This document shows positions 46,568 to 55,906 of a stretch of 64,000 bases of DNA, piece by piece (the first letter of the stretch is position 1; each line of letters begins with the position of its first letter). Source of the DNA: Dysgonamonadaceae bacterium. GTDB lineage: Bacteria > Bacteroidota > Bacteroidia > Bacteroidales > Azobacteroidaceae. Location: the NCBI GenBank assembly GCA_031253625.1, contig JAIRVZ010000061.1, positions 1 to 64,000 on the forward strand. Reading direction: 5' to 3'. The notes under the pieces are model-generated. The model did not search any database. It saw only the letters and a list, made by a program, of their open reading frames with translations, and was not told the DNA's origin. The position numbers were made by a program, and so were the translations under genes.

Positions 46568-46990
46568 TTATTGTTTGATTATTTTCCATTTGGAAATATT
46601 TGTACCCAAATGAATGTTAAGAAGATAAACTCCGGGACTGCCGGAGATTTCCAAATAAGTACGTTCCGATACTATTTTCTTTGTATCGAGCAATTGTCCT
46701 AAAGAATCGAAAATGTGTATGAAATTCTCTTCTTCTTGGTCTAAAGGTGATATTTCTACACATATCTCGCCTTGTGTCGGATTCGGATATATAGTTATTT
46801 TTTGTTCGGATAACTCTACTGATATTATCTCTTCTTCCTCAGACTGAGGATCACTACTACTTTTGAGTGTTACTATATATCTTGATTCCATATTTCCATC
46901 TGCATCGTAACTAAAACCAATGTTTTGTGCGGAAATATTGTGTGATGCAGCAAGCAGCATCAAAATAAATAAGCAAATAAACTTTTTCAT
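46568..46990 (-). CDS. Small secreted protein with T9SS type A sorting domain
   Basis: 140 residues. Signal peptide 1-21 (ASHNISAQ). Immediately after it is GFSYDADGNMESRYIVTLK, a single YD-repeat-like motif. From ~68 on, ITIYPNPTQGEI to KWKIIKQ is a complete type A T9SS C-terminal domain. It is almost nothing but one YD-like strand plus a T9SS tag. It sits between the fibre-like gene (25 nt upstream) and the giant Rhs gene (13 nt downstream), so it may guide or anchor the Rhs protein, which lacks such a tag. That role is a hypothesis. Confidence 0.8.
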   Translation of the reverse strand: MKKFICLFILMLLAASHNISAQNIGFSYDADGNMESRYIVTLKSSSDPQSEEEEIISVELSEQKITIYPNPTQGEICVEISPLDQEEENFIHIFDSLGQLLDTKKIVSERTYLEISGSPGVYLLNIHLGTNISKWKIIKQ

Positions 46991-47015
46991 ATTGAAAATT
47001 ATTTAAGGTGTTGAA

Positions 47016-48254
47016 TTATTTCTGTTCGTTAATCCTGCGTTCCAATTCTTCATTTTTATTTTGCAGGTTTTCTATTGCTTTACCCTGTTCAATAGTGTAA
47101 AGAGTCAACTCCTCTATCTTTCGCAACAACAATGTACTCATTTCACTCAAATTGATTCCCTGCTCGGCAACTTCTTGTGCCGAAGGAATATCCGGCAAAT
47201 GTTTGTATTCTTTGATATGGCTTGAAACACTTTCGAGCGATGGGAGTTGATAATCGGGAGCGAAAACATAATCCGGCCAATTGGTGGTTTCAAGTTTTAC
47301 TTCCTTAGCGCGAATAGTGCCGTTGACTTCAAGTTTATTAGTTGGATTAGTAATGCCAATACCTAGATTTCCATTGCTTTGTAAAGTCATTAATTCGGTA
47401 AAATTACTATCAGGGTCTCCATTAACAGAATTGCTTCTAAAATACAGTTTTCCATTAGATCCAAAATTTATCACGCCATTTCCACTGGTGCCGGAAAATA
47501 CAAAATGACCGCCTGCCATATATATGCGGTTAGCTGCTTTTATACTCCCATTTACATCTAATTTTTCGGCTGGAGATGTGGTTCCTATTCCCACATTGCC
47601 ACTTGTAGAAATGGTCATTCTGCTAATTTTATTAGTAACAATGGAAAAAGGATGATTACTTGCTGTACCTGTAATCCCACCAGCGAGAGACCCATAAGTC
47701 CCTGTATTATGTGACCAAAGACCGGAAGTAATCGAGTTTGTCGTAACAATAAACTTTGAATTAGTGGTTCCACGTACTTCTGCAACTTTATTCCAATTTT
47801 CTGTATTTTCGGGAGTATCCGTGCCTACTCCGAGATTTCCTGTAACAGCTACTCTTCCGGCAAAATATCCTGCCCACTGATTGATTCCTCCTGAGGTCGA
47901 AGCATATATCCCATACGTCTTTCCGTTGTTGCTATAATTACCAGAAGTAATATACAAACCATATATCGACGAATTGTCATTACTGCCAGTAGCAACTAAA
48001 TATGCACTATATGCTAATTGCGAACTGGATTCTACTTCTGAGAACAATCCATAAGTTGTACCTGTAGTACTACTAAAGTTAGCAATATTCAGTTTAACAC
48101 CAGATGAAGCCGGAGTTCCAATACCCAAATTAGTAGAAGTTGGAGTTAAAGATAAACCGTTAGTACCGGTAATCCATGATTGCGCTTGCAATCCAAATAC
48201 ACTCATTGTGAGAACGAACGCTGAAAAAAGCGTTTTAAAAATTGTTGTTTTCAT
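47016..48254 (-). CDS. Exported fibre-like protein with S74-related coiled-coil C-terminus
   Basis: 412 residues. Signal peptide 1-24 (VFGLQAQ). The body has tail-fibre-like strands (NLGIGTPASSGVKLNI, NVGIGTTSPAEKLDVNG, NLGIGITNPTNKLEVNG). The C-terminal ~95 residues (WPDYVF, then YKHLPDIPSAQEVAEQGI) form a conserved Bacteroidota end domain, followed by a coiled coil (ALEN-type heptads, KIEELTLYTIEQGKAIENLQ). It lacks the SDRRLK catalytic motif of the S74 protein at 28551, so probably trimerises without self-cleavage. It is the first gene of the transcript leading to the giant Rhs toxin. Confidence 0.78.
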   Translation of the reverse strand: MKTTIFKTLFSAFVLTMSVFGLQAQSWITGTNGLSLTPTSTNLGIGTPASSGVKLNIANFSSTTGTTYGLFSEVESSSQLAYSAYLVATGSNDNSSIYGLYITSGNYSNNGKTYGIYASTSGGINQWAGYFAGRVAVTGNLGVGTDTPENTENWNKVAEVRGTTNSKFIVTTNSITSGLWSHNTGTYGSLAGGITGTASNHPFSIVTNKISRMTISTSGNVGIGTTSPAEKLDVNGSIKAANRIYMAGGHFVFSGTSGNGVINFGSNGKLYFRSNSVNGDPDSNFTELMTLQSNGNLGIGITNPTNKLEVNGTIRAKEVKLETTNWPDYVFAPDYQLPSLESVSSHIKEYKHLPDIPSAQEVAEQGINLSEMSTLLLRKIEELTLYTIEQGKAIENLQNKNEELERRINEQK

Positions 48255-48439
48255 GATATAAATAATTATTAAAAGTTGATTTTATATATAAAACAAAAAC
48301 AACGCCATAAGGTTTTGAGAAAATATGTATTTTATAACATAAATATAAGTTTTTTTATGTTTGGTTGAATTCAGTAACAATTTTTTGTATACCGATTAGG
48401 TGACAACTAAGTAGACCAGCCATAAGATTGAGCAAAATA

Positions 48440-48489
48440 AAAAGCAAGTCAGAGACTTGCTTTTAACTGCGACTTAGTCAGAGACTAAG
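48440..48489 (-). terminator. Tandem hairpin terminator of the efflux operon
   Basis: AAAAGCAAGTC (48440-48450) and GACTTGCTTTT (48454-48464) form a perfect 11-bp stem with an AGA loop, flanked by T-runs. A second hairpin, CTTAGTC-AGA-GACTAAG (48473-48489), precedes it on the minus strand. They lie 28-77 nt after the PII-like gene. The rest of the 262-nt gap to 48254 is AT-rich without other recognisable sites. Confidence 0.75.
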
Positions 48490-48516
48490 CCGAACCAAGG
48501 TGTGATGAGTAGTATA

Positions 48517-48810
48517 TTAAATCATCTTTTCAACATTTAAAACATAAGCGTGCAAACCTTGAGCCTCTGTTTTCATGTCGAGCTCATGTAAAACTTCCAA
48601 TAATTTATCTACTTTTTCGTCTTCAATAACCGTAAAGATAGCCGAGTTTAGGGTTGGCCACGCATGGGTACCGTAGTGGGGTTGTCCTTTTTTGGTACCG
48701 CGTCCCTGAACGCTATCCCAGTTTGTAAAACCTCTGATGCTTAACCGGTCTAATATTTCTATCAGACGCTCTTTGTATGCTTCGTTGTATGGAATAAATA
48801 CTGCTTTCAT
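48517..48810 (-). CDS. PII-like signalling protein coupled to an RND pump
   Basis: 97 residues with the beta-alpha-beta x2 layout of PII/CutA-like small trimers (MKAVFIPYNEAYKERLIEIL, IRGFTNWDSVQGRGTKKG, AIFTVIEDEKVDKLLEVL). The segment corresponding to the T-loop is GRGTKKGQPHYGTHAWPTL. It does not carry the uridylylated Tyr motif of GlnB. Its ATG overlaps the RND pump stop by 4 nt (ATGA), so the two are translationally coupled. A role in sensing or controlling pump activity is suggested by this linkage, which recurs in Bacteroidota to my knowledge. Confidence 0.7.
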   Translation of the reverse strand: MKAVFIPYNEAYKERLIEILDRLSIRGFTNWDSVQGRGTKKGQPHYGTHAWPTLNSAIFTVIEDEKVDKLLEVLHELDMKTEAQGLHAYVLNVEKMI

Positions 48811-51800
48811 TTGCTATACATTTTTCTGAATTTTTTTCTTTTTCTTTTTACACCGTTGGCTCCGAATATGGAGTAAAGCGATGGAACATAAACAAGTGTC
48901 AAGATAGTTGAGAGTGTTAAACCGCCGATGATGGCGATAGCCATTGGCTGCCACATTTCAGAACCTACTCCGCGTGGAATAGCCAGCGGAAGCATACCGA
49001 GAATAGCTGTGATTGTCGTCATCAAAATCGGACGTAACCTCGATTTCCCTCCGGAAATAACCGCTTTGTCGATCGACATACCCCGTTCTCGATTCAGGTT
49101 GATGTAGTCGATCAACACGATACCGTTTTTCACCACAATACCTATCAACATTACCAATCCGATCATGGCCATCAAGCTCAATGGTTTTCCTGTCAGCATT
49201 AAAGCTAATAATACGCCCGATAATCCGAATAATATGGATAATATGATGATAAACGGATAAGTCAACGATTCGAATTGTGCAGCCATCACGATGTAAACCA
49301 ACAGTATACAAAGTAGCATCAACAATACAAGGTCGCTGTTCGTTTCTTGTTGATCTGCATACGATCCTCCGATATTGATACCGATTTCGGATGGGATTTT
49401 ACCTTCTTCCCGCATTTGGGAAATATTGGTATTGATGTCTGCAACCACTTCGCTCAATGCTCTTTTGAAAAGAGAACCTTGTACTTTGACTATACGTTCA
49501 CGGTTTTGTCTATCGATTTGAGGAAGTGATGACGTTTCTACCACTACACCTAATTCCTTTACTCTGATAGGTGTTCCCATATTGTTGTAAACTATGATGT
49601 TCTCAATTGTCTCAAGTGATTGACGGTATCTTTCGTCGTATTGAACAATAATGTCATATTCATCACCGTCTTCGCGGAATTTGGAAGAGATCAATCCTGC
49701 TATCCGGTTACGAATGAAGGTAGCAGCGGTAGCGGAGTTCAAACCGTTTTCCGCTAATTTCTCCCGGTCGAATTCAACTTGAAATTCTGCACGGTAATCC
49801 TGACGGCTGATATTGAGGTCGCGTAATCCTTTAACATTCGACAACCGATCCTTTAACTCTGTAGCAATACGGTCGGTTACTGCCAAATCGAAACCGAAAA
49901 TTTCGACATCTACCGTACTTGCTCCGGATCCAAACAATCCTCCACCACCTCCCGGAGTTACTATAAACTTGTAGAGTTCGGGCATACTTCTCAAATCTTT
50001 ACGGAGTTCATCAGCAATTACATAAATGGAGCGATGGCGTTCATTTACATCGACACAGCGGAGTCGATAACTAATCAAGTTCGATGCATTGGCCTGCATA
50101 GCCGCATAAGTATTGTTTTGATCTGCCTGACCAACAGAGAATGAGCGTACCCTGATTTCAGGATATTTTTCTTCAATAGTTTGGTCGATTCTCATTGCTG
50201 TAGCACGTGCTACCTCCATTCTCGTACCGGTAGGAAGATACACTTGCACAGTAATCATACTGTTATCGGATGCCGGCATAAAGTCGAACTTAATGATAAA
50301 TATCGCTGCAATCACAATGACAAAAAAGGAAATTAAACTCATTACGAAAGTTTTCCATCTGTTTCTTACCGCTACGCCTACTAATTTGGCATAAGCTACA
50401 TCCAATCTATCTAAAAATCTTTTGATAGGCGCATATAGTTTATCGAATAGTTTTCCTTGCGTGTTTGTTTGCCGCAACATTTGTGCACAAAGTACCGGAG
50501 TTAATGATAGTGCTGCAATAAGCGAGGCAACAACCATAATGGTAACTACCCAACCCAATTGCCCAAACATCACTCCTGCTAAACCTGTTGCCATTGTCAT
50601 CGGGAAGAATACGGCAATAATGGTCAAGGTGGAAGCGATAACGGCTACCCCTACCTCGTTGGTGGCATAAACTGCCGCCTCTTTAGGCATACTTCCCCGT
50701 TCGATATGGGTAGTAACATTTTCGAGTACTACAATGGTATCGTCTACCACCATACCGATTGCGATGGCTATAGATGAAAGCGAGATAATATTCAGCGTTC
50801 CTCCTGTTCCCATCAAATAAATAAAAGCGGCAACGAGAGAAATCGGAATAGCAATGATAACGATAAATGTAGGACGCCACCTTCCGAGAAAAAATATTGT
50901 AACTATTGTAATGAAAAAGATAATTAATACGATTGTTTCAGTCAGGTTATTAACAGAATTTTCGATGAAAGTCGAAGTGTCCATAATCAAGTTCAACTTA
51001 ATATCGGGCGGAAGTGTTTTTTGCAGTTCGGGTAGCAACTCGTTGACCTTTCTTGCGATAGATACCGTGTTTGCGCCCGATTGTTTTTGAACCACAATCG
51101 TAGCCCCTTTCACACCGTTAGTATATGTTTCCTGTATGCGCGACTGAATCGTGTCGTTAACGCTTGCAACATCGCTGAGAAAAATATTTCTTCCTCCACG
51201 GTTGGCAACAATTATATCCAACAGTTGGCCGCTATCTTTAAATTCGCCTTCGATACGCAAGGCATACGTTTCGGTTCCAATGTCAAAACTACCTGCCGGA
51301 ACGTTCAGGTTTTCCATTTTGATTACGTTGGCTATTTGCTCTACGGTAAGGTTGAACGATTCTAATTTACTCGGAGATATGTTTACCTGAATTTGGCGTT
51401 GTGGGGCACCGGCAATAGACACAGCTCCCACACCGCTTACGCGATTCAAAGGATTGGCAATTCTCTCGTCTAAGATTTTATACAGAGAGTTAACACTTGT
51501 TGTTGCTGTTGCTGAATAAATCACAACAGGAATCATATCCATGCTGAATTTGAAGAGAATCGGATTAGTAACTTCATCCGGAAGAGATGACTTTACTAAA
51601 TCGAGTTTATCCCGGGCATCGTTTGTCGCTATATCCATGTTGGTTCCGTAATTGAACTCCAAGGTTACGAGCGACATATTATCCCTTGACTGGGAAGTAA
51701 TTTTCTTCAAATTTTCGACAGAGTTCAACACGTTTTCAATCGGACGTGTAACATTCGTTTCAATATCCTGGGCACTGGCTCCGGGATAAGCTGTGATAAC

Positions 51801-51938
51801 GGTAAGCTGTCCTAATTCGATTTTAGGGAACAGGTCGACAGCCAACTGTGTGTAGGAATACAATCCGATAATGGCAATTCCTACAAATATTAATACTGTG
51901 GTAACCGGCTTTTTAACCGATGCTGAGTATAATGACAT
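48807..51938 (-). CDS. RND multidrug efflux transporter (HAE1/AcrB-type)
   Basis: 1043 residues, standard AcrB length. Twelve transmembrane helices in the 1+5/1+5 arrangement with two large periplasmic loops. Helix 4 has the proton-relay acids in AIGMVVDDTIVVLENV, and the helix 6 side has the FFPMTMATGLAGVMFGQLG segment. The N-terminal KPVTTVLIFVGIAIIG and the periplasmic TAYPGASAQDIE are family typical. It exports hydrophobic compounds with proton antiport, in a tripartite complex with the adaptor and TolC protein encoded upstream. The substrate is unknown. Confidence 0.95.
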   Translation of the reverse strand: MSLYSASVKKPVTTVLIFVGIAIIGLYSYTQLAVDLFPKIELGQLTVITAYPGASAQDIETNVTRPIENVLNSVENLKKITSQSRDNMSLVTLEFNYGTNMDIATNDARDKLDLVKSSLPDEVTNPILFKFSMDMIPVVIYSATATTSVNSLYKILDERIANPLNRVSGVGAVSIAGAPQRQIQVNISPSKLESFNLTVEQIANVIKMENLNVPAGSFDIGTETYALRIEGEFKDSGQLLDIIVANRGGRNIFLSDVASVNDTIQSRIQETYTNGVKGATIVVQKQSGANTVSIARKVNELLPELQKTLPPDIKLNLIMDTSTFIENSVNNLTETIVLIIFFITIVTIFFLGRWRPTFIVIIAIPISLVAAFIYLMGTGGTLNIISLSSIAIAIGMVVDDTIVVLENVTTHIERGSMPKEAAVYATNEVGVAVIASTLTIIAVFFPMTMATGLAGVMFGQLGWVVTIMVVASLIAALSLTPVLCAQMLRQTNTQGKLFDKLYAPIKRFLDRLDVAYAKLVGVAVRNRWKTFVMSLISFFVIVIAAIFIIKFDFMPASDNSMITVQVYLPTGTRMEVARATAMRIDQTIEEKYPEIRVRSFSVGQADQNNTYAAMQANASNLISYRLRCVDVNERHRSIYVIADELRKDLRSMPELYKFIVTPGGGGGLFGSGASTVDVEIFGFDLAVTDRIATELKDRLSNVKGLRDLNISRQDYRAEFQVEFDREKLAENGLNSATAATFIRNRIAGLISSKFREDGDEYDIIVQYDERYRQSLETIENIIVYNNMGTPIRVKELGVVVETSSLPQIDRQNRERIVKVQGSLFKRALSEVVADINTNISQMREEGKIPSEIGINIGGSYADQQETNSDLVLLMLLCILLVYIVMAAQFESLTYPFIIILSILFGLSGVLLALMLTGKPLSLMAMIGLVMLIGIVVKNGIVLIDYINLNRERGMSIDKAVISGGKSRLRPILMTTITAILGMLPLAIPRGVGSEMWQPMAIAIIGGLTLSTILTLVYVPSLYSIFGANGVKRKRKKFRKMYSK

Positions 51939-51963
51939 ATTCTAAATAATTATGAATTATGAA

Positions 51964-52977
51964 TTATTGAATTATCTCAACCGGAGTACCATCAATCAAA
52001 CGGGCTTGTCCGGCAGTTACGACTACATCACCGGCATTCAATCCCGACAGGATTTCTTGGTTTTTGCCCAAACGTTGACCTAATTCAACTCTGTTGTATT
52101 TTGCTACACTGTCTACTACCGTGAATATAAATCTATCGTTTGACCCGGTTTGTTTTTGGACGGCCATATCAGGAACAACTATCCTTTTTTCCGAACCGAA
52201 ATTCAACGTTACACGGGCAAACATTCCCGGACGCACACGCATGTTGGGGTTGTTGATGCCGATTTCTACTCCAAAAGTATGTGTCGACGCATCGACGGTA
52301 GGATATATCAAATTGACTTTTCCGGTGAAAATTTCGTCGCCATATACATCTAATTGAAGGGTAACAGGCATTCCTTTTTGTACTTTGGTAAAATATGATT
52401 CCGACACATAGACAAGCACTTTCAAAGGATTAAGCTGCTGAACGGTCAGAATCGGCATTCCTGCACCAAGGTCTCCATTGTCGAAATTCCGAGCGGTAAC
52501 AACACCATTGATAGGACTTCTCAGGCGAGTGTTTTCTTCTATGTTTTTGATGGCAGAGGTTAAAACATCAATTTGTGTTTTAACTTGATCGACCGTTTGT
52601 TGAGGAATACCACCCACTTTCAATAATTCTTCAAAACGGGCATAATCTCTTTTGAGGTTTACCAATTGCAGGTTTTGTTGTGCAAGCATAGCTGTATCCA
52701 TTTGTACGAGCACTTGTCCTCGAGACACGTTGTTGCCAACTTCAACAAAAATCTTTTCAATACGGCCGGGGATAGTGGGTGTAATTTGATTAATCACATC
52801 AGCTTTTACAGTGGCTGTATAGGTCGACGTTTGTTCCACATCTTTTAATTCGGCTGTTGTTACGGTTACTTTAACTCTTTCGGTTTCGTTTTTACTCTCC
52901 TCTCTTTTTCCACATGCAACAACTAAGATGCACAAAGCAAAGAGGGGCATTAACCTGAATAATTTTTTTGTTTTCAT
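51964..52977 (-). CDS. RND periplasmic adaptor (membrane fusion) lipoprotein
   Basis: 337 residues. The lipobox VVAC-GKRE (Cys ~22) makes it a lipoprotein of the inner membrane. Barrel-sandwich hybrid halves (PTIPGRIEKIFVEVGNNVSRG and RLRSPINGVVTARNFDNGD), a short alpha-hairpin (~105-150), beta-barrel and membrane-proximal domains follow in the AcrA order. It joins the RND pump (25 nt downstream) to TolC. A repeat element separates it from tolC upstream. Confidence 0.93.
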   Translation of the reverse strand: MKTKKLFRLMPLFALCILVVACGKREESKNETERVKVTVTTAELKDVEQTSTYTATVKADVINQITPTIPGRIEKIFVEVGNNVSRGQVLVQMDTAMLAQQNLQLVNLKRDYARFEELLKVGGIPQQTVDQVKTQIDVLTSAIKNIEENTRLRSPINGVVTARNFDNGDLGAGMPILTVQQLNPLKVLVYVSESYFTKVQKGMPVTLQLDVYGDEIFTGKVNLIYPTVDASTHTFGVEIGINNPNMRVRPGMFARVTLNFGSEKRIVVPDMAVQKQTGSNDRFIFTVVDSVAKYNRVELGQRLGKNQEILSGLNAGDVVVTAGQARLIDGTPVEIIQ

Positions 52978-52992
52978 ATTTTTTGTGTTTTA

Positions 52993-53100
52993 ACCCCTAA
53001 ATCCCCTAAAGGGGACTTTGGTGCAGTTATTTTATTATTTTACTTTTAATTAAACCAAGGTCTATCACTCACTAAAGTCCCCTTTAGGGGATTTAGGGGT
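52993..53100. repeat. ~100-bp CCCCTAAATCCCCT palindromic element, copy 3
   Basis: Arms ACCCCTAAATCCCCTAAAGG (from 52993) and the inverse, CCTTTAGGGGATTTAGGGGT (to 53100). The loop holds GTGCAGTTATTTTATT and GGTCTATCACTCACT; the latter recurs in copy 4. It occupies the tolC-adaptor gap and starts 2 nt after the tolC stop codon. Confidence 0.85.
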
Positions 53101-53101
53101 T

Positions 53102-54454
53102 TTATTCTGTCCCTAATGTTTTAACCAAATCGGCTTTTGAATTTAAATAAGTTGCAATCGCTTGTCGACGAGCAAGTTGTGCCTGTGTGAGTGCTAATGA
53201 AGCACTTTGTAGTTCAAGGATTGTTCCCATTCCTGTATCGTAACGTTTCATAGAAATATCATATCCTTTTTGAGCCAAATCTTCGTTGCTCTTTGCCGCT
53301 TCCGCTTGCTTTAGTGCTTTATCCATATTGTTAAGCGCAGTGCGTACTTGCAGATTCAAAGACTCTTCCAAATAATCGCGTTGAATGGCAAGCTGGGTTA
53401 TTTGAACTTTTGTTTGCTTTTCTTTGGCAATATTTGTAAAAATTCCGGTCAAAGGAACACTCAGTTGTAATCCGGCCAACAGCCCTTGGCTAAACCAAGC
53501 CTGACTTGCCGGTGAAGGTTGCTGCGTAATAAAATTAAGTCCAGCCTTATTCCCTGTACCGGCATATGTGTAAGATCCGAAAGCCGCAAGCGTTGGCATC
53601 CGTTGAGTACGCTGTAAGGAAAGTGCCTTTTGTAGTTGTCTTTGTTGGATTTCTAGTTGTTTGAGGTCGGTGTTTGCATCTAACGAGAAATTACTAAAAG
53701 CATTCGAATTTTCAATACTGCTTTCGTAATTAATAAGATTCCCGGAAATTTCTATCGGTTGTGTGATTTCCAGTCCCATCAATATTTTCAAATACATTTT
53801 TGCCTGTTCTATGCCATTTTCTACTTCCATAAGACTGGGTTGTAGATTTTTCATCTGAACTTCGGCAGAAATAACATCAAATTCCGAACTCAAACCAACT
53901 TCAAAACGTTTTTTCGCTTGTTGATAAACATCTTCCGCAAGCGCATAGCCGCCTTGTAGTGTTTTATACGAATCTTGTGCAAGCAAAACACCATAATATG
54001 CTTTTGAAACATCGTTTCGCAATGTGATTTTTGATGCGTGCGCTTTTTCAACAGCCAATTGCATATCAAGCGTTGTCATTTGGATAGTCCTCCAAAGTGC
54101 AGGAGCAAACAATGGCAAGCCTAAAGATAAACTTGCAGAAGCATTGAAGTCAGTTGGCAATGGTATAACCATTCCTGCAAAACTCGTTGACATAGGCGTA
54201 AGAAATTTTGCATATTGCCCCGAAGCATTTAACGAGGGAAGAACATTGTACCATGCACTTTTTTTCGAATAATCAACTCTCTGAATTTCCTTTTCTGCAA
54301 CTTTAATTATTGGATTATCACTCAAAGCAATTTCTATTGCCTTATCTAAAGTGAGTTGAAGTGGAGTTTGCGTTGCCTCTTGTGCCTTACTTATGAAAGG
54401 CGTTGCTGCAACAATTAATACCCATAAAATCTTTTTACCTAAACTAACTTTCAT
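53102..54454 (-). CDS. TolC-family outer-membrane efflux protein
   Basis: 450 residues. Signal peptide 1-24 (PFISKAQ). The sequence is an internal duplication with OEP repeats, each a long helix pair with beta strands: ITLRNDVSKAYYGVLLAQDSYKTL and the second-half LNLQVRTALNNMDKALKQAEAAK, then GTILELQSASLALTQAQLARRQAIATYLNSKADL at the end. It forms the trimeric exit duct of the efflux complex. It begins 14 nt after the TetR gene and is followed by a palindromic spacer before the adaptor. Confidence 0.92.
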   Translation of the reverse strand: MKVSLGKKILWVLIVAATPFISKAQEATQTPLQLTLDKAIEIALSDNPIIKVAEKEIQRVDYSKKSAWYNVLPSLNASGQYAKFLTPMSTSFAGMVIPLPTDFNASASLSLGLPLFAPALWRTIQMTTLDMQLAVEKAHASKITLRNDVSKAYYGVLLAQDSYKTLQGGYALAEDVYQQAKKRFEVGLSSEFDVISAEVQMKNLQPSLMEVENGIEQAKMYLKILMGLEITQPIEISGNLINYESSIENSNAFSNFSLDANTDLKQLEIQQRQLQKALSLQRTQRMPTLAAFGSYTYAGTGNKAGLNFITQQPSPASQAWFSQGLLAGLQLSVPLTGIFTNIAKEKQTKVQITQLAIQRDYLEESLNLQVRTALNNMDKALKQAEAAKSNEDLAQKGYDISMKRYDTGMGTILELQSASLALTQAQLARRQAIATYLNSKADLVKTLGTE

Positions 54455-54468
54455 ACCTATTTTTGATT

Positions 54469-55086
54469 TTAATTACTTGTTTCTTTTAATTTATCTATTA
54501 TTTCGTCGATTAATCTGTTTCCTTCGGGAGTTGCAATTCCGCGGGTAAAATTCAATATGATGGCTTCAAAGAATTTGCTGATGGAGAATTTGTCGGTAGG
54601 GAAAAAATCATCTTCCATCAACATCCTGAACTGCGCTTTAAGCAGCCACATCAGGATTTCGGAATTTATATCGTTTCTTAATAAACCTTGTTCAATTCCT
54701 TTTTCAAATAATGGGATAAATACATTCGAGTCTTCTTTTTGCTTGTTTTCAATATTTTGAAAAAGACGTGGATGATATTTCCTTAAATCATGTATCACCG
54801 ATTTGTTTAGCTTGTGCCGGTCGTTTAAGTGTTTTGCATAAATACGCATCATGGCATCGATTACATTTTCCGAATCGCTAACCAACTTTTTCATTTCAAT
54901 GCCCGTGTCTTTGAAACTTTTTTCCATACAGGCTTCAAGAAGTTCTTCTTTGTCCTTGAACACTTCATATAGTGTCCTTTTGGAAATACCTATATGACTT
55001 GCAATATCCGACATCGTCATACTCTTGATTCCTTTTTGAAAAAAGAGTCGCGATGCTTCCTCGATAATTCGTTCTTTTAATTCCAT
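54469..55086 (-). CDS. TetR/AcrR-family repressor of the efflux operon
   Basis: 205 residues. The N-terminal helix-turn-helix is complete (~20-50: MTMSDIASHIGISKRTLYEV, then FKDKEELL). The C-terminal ~140 residues are a variable helical ligand domain with an MLMEDDFF segment. As the first gene of a TetR-TolC-adaptor-RND-PII operon, it is expected to repress its own operon until a pumped compound binds. The ligand is unknown. The operator is probably in the 161-nt gap to the divergent DUF177 gene, but I did not find a clear palindrome. Confidence 0.88.
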   Translation of the reverse strand: MELKERIIEEASRLFFQKGIKSMTMSDIASHIGISKRTLYEVFKDKEELLEACMEKSFKDTGIEMKKLVSDSENVIDAMMRIYAKHLNDRHKLNKSVIHDLRKYHPRLFQNIENKQKEDSNVFIPLFEKGIEQGLLRNDINSEILMWLLKAQFRMLMEDDFFPTDKFSISKFFEAIILNFTRGIATPEGNRLIDEIIDKLKETSN

Positions 55087-55272
55087 TTATTTGCGCAGAC
55101 AAGTGAAAAAGAAAAATGCTTTTGAAAAACAGCCGCAAAGTAAATGAAAACTTTTGAAACAAAAAAAGTTTTTCAGTTTTATTTAGAAAATATTTTCATG
55201 TATTAATCTTATGTATGCCTACCATCTGTAAATTATTTTAAAGTAGCTTGCTATTTTTCCATTGTTTTTTCG

Positions 55273-55280
55273 TACCTTTG
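55273..55280 (+). promoter_or_regulatory. -7 box of the DUF177-rpmF-fabH transcript
   Basis: TACCTTTG matches TAnnTTTG; a TTG lies ~22 nt upstream as a weak -33. Predicted transcription start is ~55287, which rules out starts upstream of that and supports the GTG at 55308 for the DUF177 gene. Confidence 0.6.
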
Positions 55281-55307
55281 CAGGCTGTTACTAAAAATAA
55301 CCATAAA

Positions 55308-55895
55308 GTGGGAAAGTTTGATCCGTATAAAGTTGATTTAAAAAACATGTCTGCTGATGTTCAAACATTTGAATATAAGTTAGATAATATTTTCTTTTCC
55401 AACATCGGAGGTGACGAAATTCAAAAAGGGAAACTCATTGTAAATTTGACGGTGAAAAAACTCCCGATAATGTTTGAATTTGATTTCCACATCGAAGGAA
55501 CAATTACTATCCCTTGTGATAGATGTCTTGATGATATGGATTTAACTGTTGATACAAACAACAGATTGATAGTAAAACTTGGCAAGGAGTATGCCGAAGA
55601 AAGCGACGAAATCATTATTATTCCGGAAGAAGAAGGGGAAATTAATCTCGCATGGTTCATATATGAATTTATTGTGTTGACCATTCCCATTAAACACGTT
55701 CATGCTCCCGGAAAATGCAACAAAACGATGACGACCAAGCTGAAAAAGCATTCACCTAAAGGCAGTAGCGACGACGATGATGATTTTGATTCTGTAGGTG
55801 CAGATGAAGATATAATTATCACCGACGAGGAGGACAAAGAAACAGATCCCCGCTGGGATGCCTTGAAAGGTTTAATTGAAGATAATAATAATTAA
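55308..55895 (+). CDS. DUF177 (YceD) family protein, 23S rRNA accumulation protein
   Basis: 195 residues from the GTG at 55308 (GKFDPYKVDLKNMSADVQ). Bacteroidota homologues begin MGKFD-like, and upstream codons fall before the predicted transcription start. The CxxC pair in IPCDRCLDDMDL (~residue 65) and the acidic EEEGEINLAWFIYEFIVLTIPI helix are DUF177 features. The C-terminus is strongly acidic (DDDDDFDS, DEEDKETDPRWDALKGL). In many bacteria the gene precedes rpmF and its product is needed for normal 23S rRNA levels. rpmF starts 11 nt downstream. Confidence 0.88.
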   Translation: MGKFDPYKVDLKNMSADVQTFEYKLDNIFFSNIGGDEIQKGKLIVNLTVKKLPIMFEFDFHIEGTITIPCDRCLDDMDLTVDTNNRLIVKLGKEYAEESDEIIIIPEEEGEINLAWFIYEFIVLTIPIKHVHAPGKCNKTMTTKLKKHSPKGSSDDDDDFDSVGADEDIIITDEEDKETDPRWDALKGLIEDNNN

Positions 55896-55906
55896 AATAA
55901 AACAAA

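Noticed and set aside
55248..55307. Upstream TTG start giving a longer DUF177 protein
   Set aside because: This segment contains the -7 promoter box and lies before the predicted transcription start; homologues begin at GKFD.
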